DNA of 64,000 bases from an uncultured Clostridia bacterium (GTDB lineage Bacteria; Bacillota; Clostridia; Oscillospirales; Ruminococcaceae): NCBI GenBank assembly GCA_947624675.1, contig CANQLI010000006.1, positions 1-64,000 on the forward strand. Direction: 5' to 3'. Within the stretch, counting starts at the first letter, position 1, and each line of letters begins with the position of its first letter. Below, piece after piece: positions 8,278 to 16,592 of the stretch. The position numbers and the translations under genes were made by a program. The notes under the pieces are model-generated. The model did not search any database. It had not been told where the DNA came from and saw only the letters and a program-made list of their open reading frames with translations.

Positions 8278-8387
8278 TGAATAAATTATGAATATTGTAA
8301 ACATTTTGTTACAAAATATAAGTTATTTTATGAAGAATGTACGTTTGCGTACATTTTTTCGTGATTTTGCGCTGTTAGTAGAAGGGG
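8278..8387 (-). repeat. dispersed intergenic element, copy 1
   Basis: About 110 bp, similar along its whole length to 36819-36930 and 54370-54480 (plus strand there). It contains the invariant hairpin core with 8-bp arms AATGTACG/CGTACATT (8336-8355) and the block ACTAACAGCGCAAAATCA. On the minus strand it starts 10 bp after the stop of the gene at 8397-8981. It has no coding capacity of its own. Confidence 0.85.
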
Positions 8388-8396
8388 ATAAAAATT

Positions 8397-8981
8397 TTAA
8401 AGCTTATCACTACCCAAGACAAGTCCGGTATTATTTCCGTTTTCGCTGTCAGCTTCGGGTTGAGAAGAAGTTAAATTATGCTCTTGCTGATTTTCCCGTT
8501 GGAGCCTGATGATAAGCCAGACCGTGCTTATTACTAAAAGTAATGAACATACTACGGTAGCCCATTCGATGCCCTCTCTGAAAAGAAAGATAAAAAATGC
8601 TTCGTTACTGAGATTCAGTGCGTCAAGATAAGCGCCGTTTGACGCGTGCCTGTAAACAATCGCGCCAGAAAAGATGCCGATAAGAAGGGATATACCGAGT
8701 GTGAGGAAAAGCTCATTTCCGCCGATTCGCTTAGCTTTTAAAGAGCTTACCTGCATAATGAAAAACAAAGCGGAAACGACAAAGAGAATGATGACCTTGC
8801 TGTAGCTTTCAAAAAATTCAAACGAGCTGTCTGTGACGATATACTCGGCGGTTTCGCCGAAAAGCCGCCTGTATGTGTATCTGCCGACAAATTCGCTGAT
8901 AACAGCGGCAGCGGATACAACAAGAGAGAGCGCACATAAGGCTGTCGGCATAAAAGATGAATTTGTAAGCTTTTTTGTCAA
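8397..8981 (-). CDS. small membrane protein of unknown function
   Basis: About 194 residues, no family recognised. Four hydrophobic segments are visible, and the C-terminal tail of about 35 residues is polar and Gln/Ser/Asn-rich. The start is uncertain. ATG at 8990 has the purine-rich AAAGGA site touching it. TTG at 8981 lies 9 nt from that site and is better placed, giving a protein that begins M-T-K-K-L-T. It follows the YfhO gene but has its own promoter (9044-9072). Confidence 0.7.
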   Translation of the reverse strand: MTKKLTNSSFMPTALCALSLVVSAAAVISEFVGRYTYRRLFGETAEYIVTDSSFEFFESYSKVIILFVVSALFFIMQVSSLKAKRIGGNELFLTLGISLLIGIFSGAIVYRHASNGAYLDALNLSNEAFFIFLFREGIEWATVVCSLLLVISTVWLIIRLQRENQQEHNLTSSQPEADSENGNNTGLVLGSDKL

Positions 8982-9012
8982 AATGCTCATTCCTTTCTGA
9001 GGTAAAATCAAA

Positions 9013-9042
9013 AAACAGGAGACTAAAAAGTGTCTCCTGTTT
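9013..9042 (-). terminator. terminator after YfhO gene (minus strand)
   Basis: 11-bp perfect stem AAACAGGAGAC / GTCTCCTGTTT; on the minus strand it is followed by TTT and a T-rich stretch. It lies 53 bp after the YfhO stop and overlaps the start region of the next promoter. Confidence 0.75.
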
Positions 9043-9043
9043 A

Positions 9044-9072
9044 ATGATAAAAAAACTATAAACGCTTGTCAA
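9044..9072 (-). promoter_or_regulatory. promoter of 8397-8981 gene
   Basis: Minus-strand -35 TTGACA (9072-9067), 17 bp spacer, -10 TATCAT (9049-9044). Predicted transcription would start around 9037, inside the preceding terminator stem, so its own RNA would lack a complete hairpin. Confidence 0.6.
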
Positions 9073-9094
9073 CGGTAAAAAATAAGTTGTTATG

Positions 9095-11953
9095 TCAGTT
9101 TTTAAGCTTTTTGCTTATTTTGTCAAACAGCACACCGTTTTTGTACTGTACAATAAAGATCAGAGCACAGATAAGCAATCCGAGAACAGAAATTAGAATT
9201 GAGAAGATAAAGTATCCCGGTAAAAAGCTCATACTTACCGTGTGCTCACCTTCGGGTATCTCCACGGCGATAAGCGCACCGTCGACTGCTTTTTTAGGGC
9301 GGACGGTTTCCCCGTCGACTTTGATTGTCCAGCCGTCCTCATAAGGAACTGTGGTGAGTAAGACCTGACCATCTTTTGCATTGACTGTTCCCTCAAAGCT
9401 TCTGTCACTGTGCTCGGTTATGTTTAGGGAATTCTCCGAAATTACATTTGCTGCCGATTCAAAAGCGGACTTGTCTATCGTGTAAAAACAAGGCTCCTTC
9501 CAGAAGGCTTCGGTTATTACGGTAATTCTTATTCTTATCCTGTCGCCCTTTGAATAGTCGCCGAAGTTTAGTATTCTGTAATCGTCCCCTTCAAAATACG
9601 CTCCGGCAAAGTCCATAGCAGGCTCACCCTCTGTTTCGTTTATTGCGTCGAGAAATTTTTCGTCGTCATAATACCATACATTGCACTTTCTCTCATAGTC
9701 TGTCGGAAGATACATATATAGCGGACCGTCCTCTTTCATTGTGACGACATAGTCGATGTGACATTCCGAGGCTTCGTCCTCGGCGTGAAAATACCTTGTG
9801 GTGCCGTCGGTGAGGTTTTCCCTTGCTAAGTTTACCGAATCCGGCTGGTCGTATTCAAGCGGAACAAGACAGTCGCTCTCAAGACCTGTAACAGCCGATA
9901 AAAATCTGTTCTGGTTTTCAAAGACATTGTCGTTTGAAAGGGTAAGCGTAAGCACAGATTCGTCCGCCATATATGCGTTTGAAACGGCGTAAGGATTTTT
10001 GTAAACATACACATTTCCCGTGCTTACATCATCTGATGCGTCATCGGTTATCTTATATTGATCGACAAAGTCATAAAGAGACGGTACTGTATTTATGTTT
10101 GTCGGACAGTAGGAGGAAAACAGATCATCGTCCTTTGACAAAAGATATTTTATGTTAAACAGCATATCGTTGACATAGGTAGAGCCGTTATAGCTTGTGT
10201 AGTTTCCTCCGTAGCCATATCCGAGAGAATGAAGCATCAGAAGTGCGGGCGTATTCATTGTTGAGCTTGAATGAGAGATACCGGCAAAGCCCATACCGAT
10301 AGGATCACAGACGGTTCTTGAAAATGTCTTTTCCATACGGTAAAAGCCGTCATCCTTTTGTTGGATGTCATCGACGACACGCCGCATCTCGGTTATATAA
10401 TCCTCATATGAGGTGTAATTGCTGTAAGCCACATCGTCATCGATTTTTTGGAGTGTGTCAAACGACACTACCGATAGTTCGAGACAGACCACACCGCAAA
10501 GCGCAATTTTCAAGCCTCTCATCAGTCGAACGCTTCCGGCTTTTTTTATAGCGCCGATGAGAGCAAAATAAGTTATAACGGCGATAAGCGAAACGATTAT
10601 TCCCTGAACGGGGATCGATGAGGAAGCGCTGTCAACACTTTCTTCGAGGTGGGTGCCGAAAAATGTGTAATTCTGAGTTTCACAAAACAGTAAAAATGCG
10701 ATTATTCCCGTAAGCGAGCCGCCTAGAGCCTTAAAGGAAAAGCCGCTTAGGTTGTCAAAGGTCCTTGCAGCCATATACACAAGCATAAACGAAAGAACGA
10801 ACGAATAGCGGTAGTTGAGCCAGTTGGGCGCCTGCATACCGTGCCAGAAAAGGTCAACGGGTGCGATATACATACTCGCTATCACAAGTGCTGAAACAAA
10901 TGAAGTCCTTATCTTTTCCTTATAATGGATATTCTTGTTGAGATAGTATATCGGGAGCATAAATACCGTAAGGGTTCCGGCAAATACCATCGGCAGCCCC
11001 TCTACATTTACGGTATCGTATGTCATAGGAAAGAGCTTAGCAAAAAACTCTAAAAGATCAAACTGTGTTCTGAATGAAAAATCAGCTACGGAAAATTCAA
11101 ATTTTCCCAATGAAAGCGATTTCATAACCGGATACAGAACAAACATAGCGCACATTATCGCTACTGCGGTGGCGACAGCGAACTTTACACAGGTGTATAA
11201 AATATCTGAGAGCTTTAACTTTTTGTTTCTGAACAGCAGATATGCGATAAAGTATATCCCCGTAAACAGCCCTACCATATATCCGATGTAAAAGTGAGCT
11301 ATGAACATAAGCGCGAGGGGTATGATAAAATTAAGTAGCTTACCGTCGTCAACAAGCTTTGAGACCCCGTAAATTATAAGCGGGAGATATATAAGTCCGT
11401 CGAGCCACATAGGGTCCATAAGCTCTACGACCATATAGCTCATAAGTGAATAACAGGTGGAAAATGTGACAACGGTAGAGTTTTTTGCGTTAAATGTTTT
11501 TTTGATAAAAAACGCAAAGGTAACAGCTGCTGTGCCGATCTTTAAAAGCTGCATAAGCTCTATTGCTCCGCACATCATCGTCCTCGGAAGGAGGCATATT
11601 AAAAGCATAAACGGACTTGCAAAGTAATATGCAAAAATTCCGAACATCTCTCCCGAAAGGTTTCTGTCCCAGCTGTAAATAAAGCTTCCGTCGCCCCAGA
11701 AGGCATCTCGGAAATACTCATAGTAATATACATACTGACCGTTTAAGTCAAGTACCAAAACAGAGTTTTCTCCGTATGGATGAACTTTGAAAAACGCATA
11801 TACGAGATACATTATCACAAACGGCACAGCAAAAACCAAAAAGTAAAGACGCTTTTCATAAATGCGCCTTTTAAGACTTTTAAATGCCTTTGAGCCCAAG
11901 GCGTTTTTCGGTGGGATAAGTGATTTTAAAGAATCGCCTTTTACTTGTTCCAC
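9095..11953 (-). CDS. YfhO family membrane protein (GT-C-like)
   Basis: 952 residues with a GTG start 10 nt after AAAGGAG. A short cytoplasmic N-terminus is followed by about a dozen membrane segments over residues ~35-490. A large extracytoplasmic beta-rich domain covers ~510-915, and a last membrane segment lies near ~920-940. The early motif LDLNGQYVYYYEYFRDAF is characteristic of YfhO proteins, thought to be polyprenyl-linked sugar transferases that decorate lipoteichoic acid or other envelope glycans. Its ribosome site lies in the end of the GT2 gene (5-nt gap), so the two are translated together. The GT2 enzyme could supply lipid-linked sugar to this protein. Confidence 0.88.
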   Translation of the reverse strand: MEQVKGDSLKSLIPPKNALGSKAFKSLKRRIYEKRLYFLVFAVPFVIMYLVYAFFKVHPYGENSVLVLDLNGQYVYYYEYFRDAFWGDGSFIYSWDRNLSGEMFGIFAYYFASPFMLLICLLPRTMMCGAIELMQLLKIGTAAVTFAFFIKKTFNAKNSTVVTFSTCYSLMSYMVVELMDPMWLDGLIYLPLIIYGVSKLVDDGKLLNFIIPLALMFIAHFYIGYMVGLFTGIYFIAYLLFRNKKLKLSDILYTCVKFAVATAVAIMCAMFVLYPVMKSLSLGKFEFSVADFSFRTQFDLLEFFAKLFPMTYDTVNVEGLPMVFAGTLTVFMLPIYYLNKNIHYKEKIRTSFVSALVIASMYIAPVDLFWHGMQAPNWLNYRYSFVLSFMLVYMAARTFDNLSGFSFKALGGSLTGIIAFLLFCETQNYTFFGTHLEESVDSASSSIPVQGIIVSLIAVITYFALIGAIKKAGSVRLMRGLKIALCGVVCLELSVVSFDTLQKIDDDVAYSNYTSYEDYITEMRRVVDDIQQKDDGFYRMEKTFSRTVCDPIGMGFAGISHSSSTMNTPALLMLHSLGYGYGGNYTSYNGSTYVNDMLFNIKYLLSKDDDLFSSYCPTNINTVPSLYDFVDQYKITDDASDDVSTGNVYVYKNPYAVSNAYMADESVLTLTLSNDNVFENQNRFLSAVTGLESDCLVPLEYDQPDSVNLARENLTDGTTRYFHAEDEASECHIDYVVTMKEDGPLYMYLPTDYERKCNVWYYDDEKFLDAINETEGEPAMDFAGAYFEGDDYRILNFGDYSKGDRIRIRITVITEAFWKEPCFYTIDKSAFESAANVISENSLNITEHSDRSFEGTVNAKDGQVLLTTVPYEDGWTIKVDGETVRPKKAVDGALIAVEIPEGEHTVSMSFLPGYFIFSILISVLGLLICALIFIVQYKNGVLFDKISKKLKN

Positions 11954-11958
11954 GGAAT

Positions 11959-12894
11959 CTATTCTCCTTTCCTTCGGCTCTCAAGCCGGTCTCTTATGAT
12001 AAATCTCGGACGGCGTTTTATCTCCTCATAAATCTTTGACAGATAATGACCTATTATTCCTAAGCTTATCATTATCATACTTCCTATAAACAGCAAAAGA
12101 AGTATAACTGTCGTAAAGCCCGGAACGGAGTTTCCAAGTATCTTCATTACAAGTGTTTGAACAGTCAGTATCACAGCTCCGAGAAGGGTTATCATTCCGA
12201 TAACGGTAACAAGCTGAAGCGGAGCGGATGTAAACGAGGTTATCGAATTCAATGCGTACTTCATAAGTCCCCGTACATTCCATTTTGATTCCCCTGCAAA
12301 TCGCTCGGCAACTTCAAAATAAACGGTCTCGGTATTATATCCGACCCAGCTTGACATAGCTCTGAAAAAAGTAAGCCTTTCGGGTAAAGCGTTTAATTCG
12401 TCAACGACACGCCTGTCGAGCAGCTTAAAGTCGGAGGCATCCTTCATATTGAGTCCGGACGCTTTTTTTAACAGTCTGTAAAATAAAAGAGAACAGCCCT
12501 TATAAACGGGGTTTTCCTTTCCTCGGTCGGATTTTTTAGCCTCGACAATATCTATATCCGGGTTGTTTTTCCAGATGTTATACATTTCAATAACGGTTTT
12601 CGGAGGGTGCTGAAGGTCACAGTCCATCAGAACACAGGCATCGCCTTTAGCCTCTTTAAGTCCTGCAAATATAGCGCTTTCCTTTCCGAAATTTCTAGAA
12701 AAATTTATAGCAACTATATTTTCCTTTTCCTCGGTAAGCTTTGTTAGCTTTTCCCATGTTTTATCCTTAGAGCCGTCGTTTACAAAAACAAGCTCATAAT
12801 CGATTCCGTTTTGAGCCAGAAGATCACCGACAACGCTTGCGGTATTTTCAACATTTTCCTCTTCGTTATAGCTTGGAATAATAACAGACAGCAT
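11959..12894 (-). CDS. GT2 glycosyltransferase (DPM1/GtrB-like, membrane anchored)
   Basis: 311 residues. The N-terminal GT-A domain has SVIIPSYNEEENV, VFVNDGSKDKTW and the D-x-D-like DCDLQHPP metal site. The C-terminus has two membrane helices (about 226-250 and 262-285) and ends in a basic tail, the usual layout of enzymes that make polyprenyl-phosphate-linked sugars such as GtrB or YkcC. It is the middle gene of the minus-strand run 13457 to 9095. AGAAAGGA precedes its ATG. Confidence 0.93.
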   Translation of the reverse strand: MLSVIIPSYNEEENVENTASVVGDLLAQNGIDYELVFVNDGSKDKTWEKLTKLTEEKENIVAINFSRNFGKESAIFAGLKEAKGDACVLMDCDLQHPPKTVIEMYNIWKNNPDIDIVEAKKSDRGKENPVYKGCSLLFYRLLKKASGLNMKDASDFKLLDRRVVDELNALPERLTFFRAMSSWVGYNTETVYFEVAERFAGESKWNVRGLMKYALNSITSFTSAPLQLVTVIGMITLLGAVILTVQTLVMKILGNSVPGFTTVILLLLFIGSMIMISLGIIGHYLSKIYEEIKRRPRFIIRDRLESRRKGE

Positions 12895-12908
12895 TTTTTT
12901 CGTCCTTT

Positions 12909-13457
12909 CTAAATATCTCTATTTAAACATTCCTTTTTTATTCTGTATATCATTATCAAAAACAATACCTCAATAAAGATCGTTGCGATTATAAGTACCT
13001 GTGTTATCGAGTTCCCCACCGCTTTAGGAATATGCTTTTCTATAAATGCGGCATACGCCATATAAGCTGCCCACAGCAATAGATACAAAAGCCATATGTT
13101 TTTTGCTCGATACAAAGACGACCTGTCCTTCACAAGCTCTTCCTGTTTAAAGATCATAAGAAGAACTGCGCTAAGACATAAGACCTTAAGCGCTGAATAG
13201 ATAAGGTCGGATATAAAAATCAGGCTGTTGTGATGTAAAAATACCGTAAGCTTCAAAACAACATAAGCCAAATTCAAAACGATCATAACAGCCGTCGCAG
13301 GCTTTAACTTTATAAGGGATTTGTGATTTTTTGAAAGTCTGTTAACGCCAAAAAACATAAACGCCCAGCCTACAAAGTCAAAAAGAATATCTATCTTAAG
13401 ATCCGTAACGGTTATATCAAACAGTAAAAATATAAGAGAAACGAATACAAACACCAT
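12909..13457 (-). CDS. multi-pass membrane protein of unknown function
   Basis: 182 residues, mostly hydrophobic, with about five to six membrane segments. No motif was recognised. It is the first gene of the minus-strand glycosylation run, 14 nt ahead of the GT2 gene, with a near-perfect promoter upstream. Its ribosome site is poor, and a GTG at the second codon is an alternative start. The position suggests an envelope-related role, which is inference. Confidence 0.7.
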   Translation of the reverse strand: MVFVFVSLIFLLFDITVTDLKIDILFDFVGWAFMFFGVNRLSKNHKSLIKLKPATAVMIVLNLAYVVLKLTVFLHHNSLIFISDLIYSALKVLCLSAVLLMIFKQEELVKDRSSLYRAKNIWLLYLLLWAAYMAYAAFIEKHIPKAVGNSITQVLIIATIFIEVLFLIMIYRIKKECLNRDI

Positions 13458-13518
13458 AAGAAAACACCGTTTTTTCCTGTCAGTTTAGCTTTTGATTTAT
13501 GAATATTGATACATTTTT

Positions 13519-13547
13519 ATTATACTATAATTGTTGTTGTATGTCAA
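13519..13547 (-). promoter_or_regulatory. consensus promoter of minus-strand glycosylation operon
   Basis: Minus-strand TTGACA (13547-13542), 17 bp spacer, TATAAT (13524-13519). Both hexamers are perfect, so strong constitutive transcription of 13457-9095 is expected. Confidence 0.85.
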
Positions 13548-13611
13548 ATAAAATGTGAGCTTGTCAGTACGGCTTTAAACACGATGTATAAGGTTTTTGT
13601 GTACTGCGACA

Positions 13612-13640
13612 TTGACTTTGAATTACCTATATGTTATACT
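13612..13640 (+). promoter_or_regulatory. promoter of ROK kinase gene
   Basis: TTGACT (13612-13617), 17 bp spacer, TATACT (13635-13640); divergent from the minus-strand operon promoter. Confidence 0.75.
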
Positions 13641-13688
13641 AATTATTAGTTGATATTATATGAAACTTAAAGGGGAAGTGCTTAAAAT

Positions 13689-14648
13689 ATGAAGTATTAC
13701 GCAGGAGTGGATCTCGGCGGAACAAATATAGTTGTAGGTATAGTAAACGAAAAGTTTGATATACTGTCTAAGGCGAAAAGAAAGACGAATCTTCCAAGAC
13801 CGGGAGACGAGATATGTAAGGATATTGTCGAGCTTGTGAAAGAGGCTGCGGAACTGGCAAAGGTTCAGGTATCCGAGATTGAAAGTATCGGAATAGGCAC
13901 TCCGGGAATAGCAAATACCGACCTTGGGATAATCGAGTATTCGTGTAATCTCGGCTTTAATGATTTTGAAATGGCTAAGATAATCAAAGGCTATATTGAC
14001 CTTCCCGTTTTTATAGAAAATGATGCAAACGCAGCGGCTTACGGTGAATTCCTCGCAGGTTCCGCAAAGGGTTCTAACGACGCGGTTTGTATCACACTCG
14101 GAACGGGAGTCGGCGGCGGAATAATAATTAACGGAAAAATCTACTCGGGATTTAATTACGCCGGAGCAGAGGTGGGTCACACGGTTGTAGACCCGAACGG
14201 TCCAGAGTGTACCTGCGGAAGAAAAGGCTGCTTTGAGGTGTTTTCATCCGCGACGGGACTTGTCAGGATGACAAAAGAGGCGATAGAAAATAATCCCGGC
14301 AGTATTTTGGCAAAAATGGCTCAAAAGGACGGAAAGGTTTCCGCAAGGCACTCGTTTAACGCTATGAGAATGGGTTGTCCGGCAGCAAAAGAGGTGTGCG
14401 ACAAATATATCAAATACCTTGCGTTGGGGATAACAAATATGATAAACATTTTTCAGCCTGATGTGCTTTGCATTGGCGGAGGTGTCTGCAACGAAGGAGA
14501 CGAGCTGTTGATACCTGTAAAGGAGATAGTCTCAAAAGAGGTGTACACAAGGAATTCGCCGAGAAATACAGAAATAGTTATCGCAACATTGGGAAATGAT
14601 GCGGGAATTATCGGAGCGGCATTTTTAGGACTTAACAAGAGTAAATAG
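13689..14648 (+). CDS. glcK: ROK family sugar kinase, probable glucokinase
   Basis: 319 residues. The N-terminal phosphate loop is GVDLGGTNIVVGIV. ENDANAAAYGEF carries the catalytic Asp, and LGTGVGGGIIINGKIYSG is the ATP/sugar region. The ROK zinc motif is EVGHTVVDPNGPECTCGRKG split over His and three Cys, ending CFEVF. It phosphorylates glucose (or a related hexose) with ATP and so feeds glycolysis. The length matches the Gram-positive GlcK family (about 320 aa). No DNA-binding domain is present, so it is a kinase, not a ROK repressor. Confidence 0.92.
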   Translation: MKYYAGVDLGGTNIVVGIVNEKFDILSKAKRKTNLPRPGDEICKDIVELVKEAAELAKVQVSEIESIGIGTPGIANTDLGIIEYSCNLGFNDFEMAKIIKGYIDLPVFIENDANAAAYGEFLAGSAKGSNDAVCITLGTGVGGGIIINGKIYSGFNYAGAEVGHTVVDPNGPECTCGRKGCFEVFSSATGLVRMTKEAIENNPGSILAKMAQKDGKVSARHSFNAMRMGCPAAKEVCDKYIKYLALGITNMINIFQPDVLCIGGGVCNEGDELLIPVKEIVSKEVYTRNSPRNTEIVIATLGNDAGIIGAAFLGLNKSK

Positions 14649-14729
14649 ATTTAAAATGAGATTTTTTGCAGTTTGCATCAAAGGACACTCGGAAAATTTC
14701 TAAGACTGAGCTTTTTACGGGAGGCAGTT

Positions 14730-15209
14730 ATGAAAAGAACCGATTATATTTCGTGGGATGAATACTTTATGGGCGTGGCGATGTTTTCCGCTATGCGAAG
14801 TAAAGATTCAAATACTCAGGTCGGAGCTTGTATCGTAAGCGACGAAAACAAGATAATATCTGTTGGCTATAACGGTATGCCGATAGGCTGCGATGACGAC
14901 GATATGCCTTGGGAAAGAGACGGTGACGCGCTCAATACCAAATATCCTTTTGTATGTCACGCGGAGCTTAACGCTATTCTTAACAGACAGGCGGTCACTA
15001 CTCAGAATGCAAGGATATATGTTACACTATTTCCTTGTAATGAATGCGCAAAGGCGATAATCCAGAGCGGGATAAAAGAGGTAATATATGCTGACAACAA
15101 ATATCCCGATTCGGATGCTGTGAGGGCTTCTGTTTCTATGTTTGAAAAATCAGGCGTAAAATGCCGTCAATACGAAAAAACTGACCGAGAGGTTTACATA
15201 AAGCTTTGA
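14730..15209 (+). CDS. deoxycytidylate deaminase (ComEB-like)
   Basis: 159 residues. Zinc deaminase motif C-H-A-E (proton-shuttle Glu) and the PCNEC metal pair; the segment SKDSNTQVGACIVS and GYNGMPIGCDDDD are typical of dCMP deaminases. It converts dCMP to dUMP for dTMP synthesis. ATG 14730 follows GGGAGG by 5 nt and is preferred over an upstream in-frame ATG at 14673 that lacks a ribosome site. It is followed closely by aroE. Confidence 0.92.
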   Translation: MKRTDYISWDEYFMGVAMFSAMRSKDSNTQVGACIVSDENKIISVGYNGMPIGCDDDDMPWERDGDALNTKYPFVCHAELNAILNRQAVTTQNARIYVTLFPCNECAKAIIQSGIKEVIYADNKYPDSDAVRASVSMFEKSGVKCRQYEKTDREVYIKL

Positions 15210-15223
15210 TCGGAGATGATATA

Positions 15224-16072
15224 ATGCAAAGAAAATATGCGGTTGTCGGAGAGACATTGAAGCACACTATGTCGCCGCCTATACACAAAAGACTTTTTGA
15301 GCTTAAAAACCGTGAATTTGAATATGATGTTATCGAAATAAGTCCTGACGAGCTGACTTTAAACAGGGATAAGCTCAGCTCACTTTCGGGATATAATGTG
15401 ACAATTCCTCATAAGGTGGCTGTTATAGAACTGTTGGACCGGCTTGACGAATCGGCAAGGAGATATAATTCCGTCAACTGTGTAGACAATAAAAATGGTG
15501 TCTTGACAGGCTATAATACGGACTGTGACGGATTCTTAGAAACTGTGCGCACTATGGGCGCCGATCTTTCGGGAGAGGTACTGCTTATCGGCTGCGGAGG
15601 AGTAGGAAGAATGGCGGCTATCGAGGCGGCTCTTGCCGGAGCAAGGCTTAATATTGCGGTGCTTGAAAGTGATATGCCGCTTGCTGTAAAGACAAAGAGC
15701 GAAATAATCGAAAAAAGACCGGACGCTTTGGTCAATATCGTATTAAACACTGAGATAGACGCTCAAAAAAGCTATGATCTTCTTATAAACGCAACTCCTG
15801 TGGGAATGTATCCAAAGGTCGATAGCTGTCCTGTATCTGACGATATAATAAAAAGAGCTAAAGCCGTTTTTGATATAATTTATAATCCGGGAGAAACTTT
15901 GTTACTCAGAAAAGCAAGGGAAATGGGTATAAAAACCGCAGGAGGAATGGCTATGCTGGTATGGCAAGCCGTTTCCGCTCACAGAATATGGGATGGCGAT
16001 GAGTACACCGTTGATGAGGTAAACGAGATAATCAATGAGATGAACGAGATAGTTATGAGGGACTTTAGCTGA
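15224..16072 (+). CDS. aroE: shikimate dehydrogenase
   Basis: 282 residues. Substrate region KHTMSPPIHKRLFE, catalytic Lys in NVTIPHK, Asp in NTDCDGF, and the NADP-binding loop LLIGCGGVGRMAA. It reduces 3-dehydroshikimate to shikimate. ATG 15224 has CGGAG 8 nt upstream; an upstream TTG at 15206 overlapping the previous gene is less likely. Its stop overlaps the aroK start by one base (TGATG), so the two shikimate steps are translationally coupled. Confidence 0.94.
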   Translation: MQRKYAVVGETLKHTMSPPIHKRLFELKNREFEYDVIEISPDELTLNRDKLSSLSGYNVTIPHKVAVIELLDRLDESARRYNSVNCVDNKNGVLTGYNTDCDGFLETVRTMGADLSGEVLLIGCGGVGRMAAIEAALAGARLNIAVLESDMPLAVKTKSEIIEKRPDALVNIVLNTEIDAQKSYDLLINATPVGMYPKVDSCPVSDDIIKRAKAVFDIIYNPGETLLLRKAREMGIKTAGGMAMLVWQAVSAHRIWDGDEYTVDEVNEIINEMNEIVMRDFS

Positions 16073-16569
16073 TGAGACCGATATTTTTGTGCGGCTTTAT
16101 GGGATGCGGTAAAACGACAGTCGGAAAACGGCTCGCTAAGCTTTTAAAATGCGATTTTACCGATATGGACGATTACATAGAAAAGCTCGAGGGAAGAAGC
16201 ATACCTGAGATATTTTCTCAAAGCGGAGAAGAATATTTCAGAAATACTGAAACCAAGGTAATATGTTCTTTTGTTGGGAAAACGGGAGTCATCGCTACCG
16301 GAGGCGGTGCGCTTTTAAGTGAAGAAAATGCAAAAGCGGCAAAGGAAATAGGTACGGTCGTATTTATTGATGTAAGATTCAGTACCTGTTATATGAGGAT
16401 AAAGGACGATAAAAACCGCCCTATTGCGTTTAACTCAACTAAAGAGGAGCTTTTAAATAGGTATAACGACAGAAAGCCGAAATACATTAAAAATTCAAGC
16501 TTTACGGTGGACGGAAATCACGGCGCTTTGACCGTTGCAAACGCTGTACTGTCAAGGCTTAATTACTAA
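16072..16569 (+). CDS. aroK: shikimate kinase
   Basis: 165 residues. Walker A is [11 protein letters not shown] (residues ~8-18), followed by DMDDYIE for shikimate and Mg binding and the GGGALL substrate loop. It phosphorylates shikimate at O3. It starts on the last base of the aroE stop codon. ilvD follows 23 nt later. Confidence 0.95.
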   Translation: MRPIFLCGFMGCGKTTVGKRLAKLLKCDFTDMDDYIEKLEGRSIPEIFSQSGEEYFRNTETKVICSFVGKTGVIATGGGALLSEENAKAAKEIGTVVFIDVRFSTCYMRIKDDKNRPIAFNSTKEELLNRYNDRKPKYIKNSSFTVDGNHGALTVANAVLSRLNY

Positions 16570-16592
16570 ACAAGGGAAGGAATGGAGTAAAG

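Noticed and set aside
8288..8509. 73-codon frame starting in dispersed element copy 1
   Set aside because: It spans the element's hairpin and T-run and then runs antisense into a real gene; no ribosome site.
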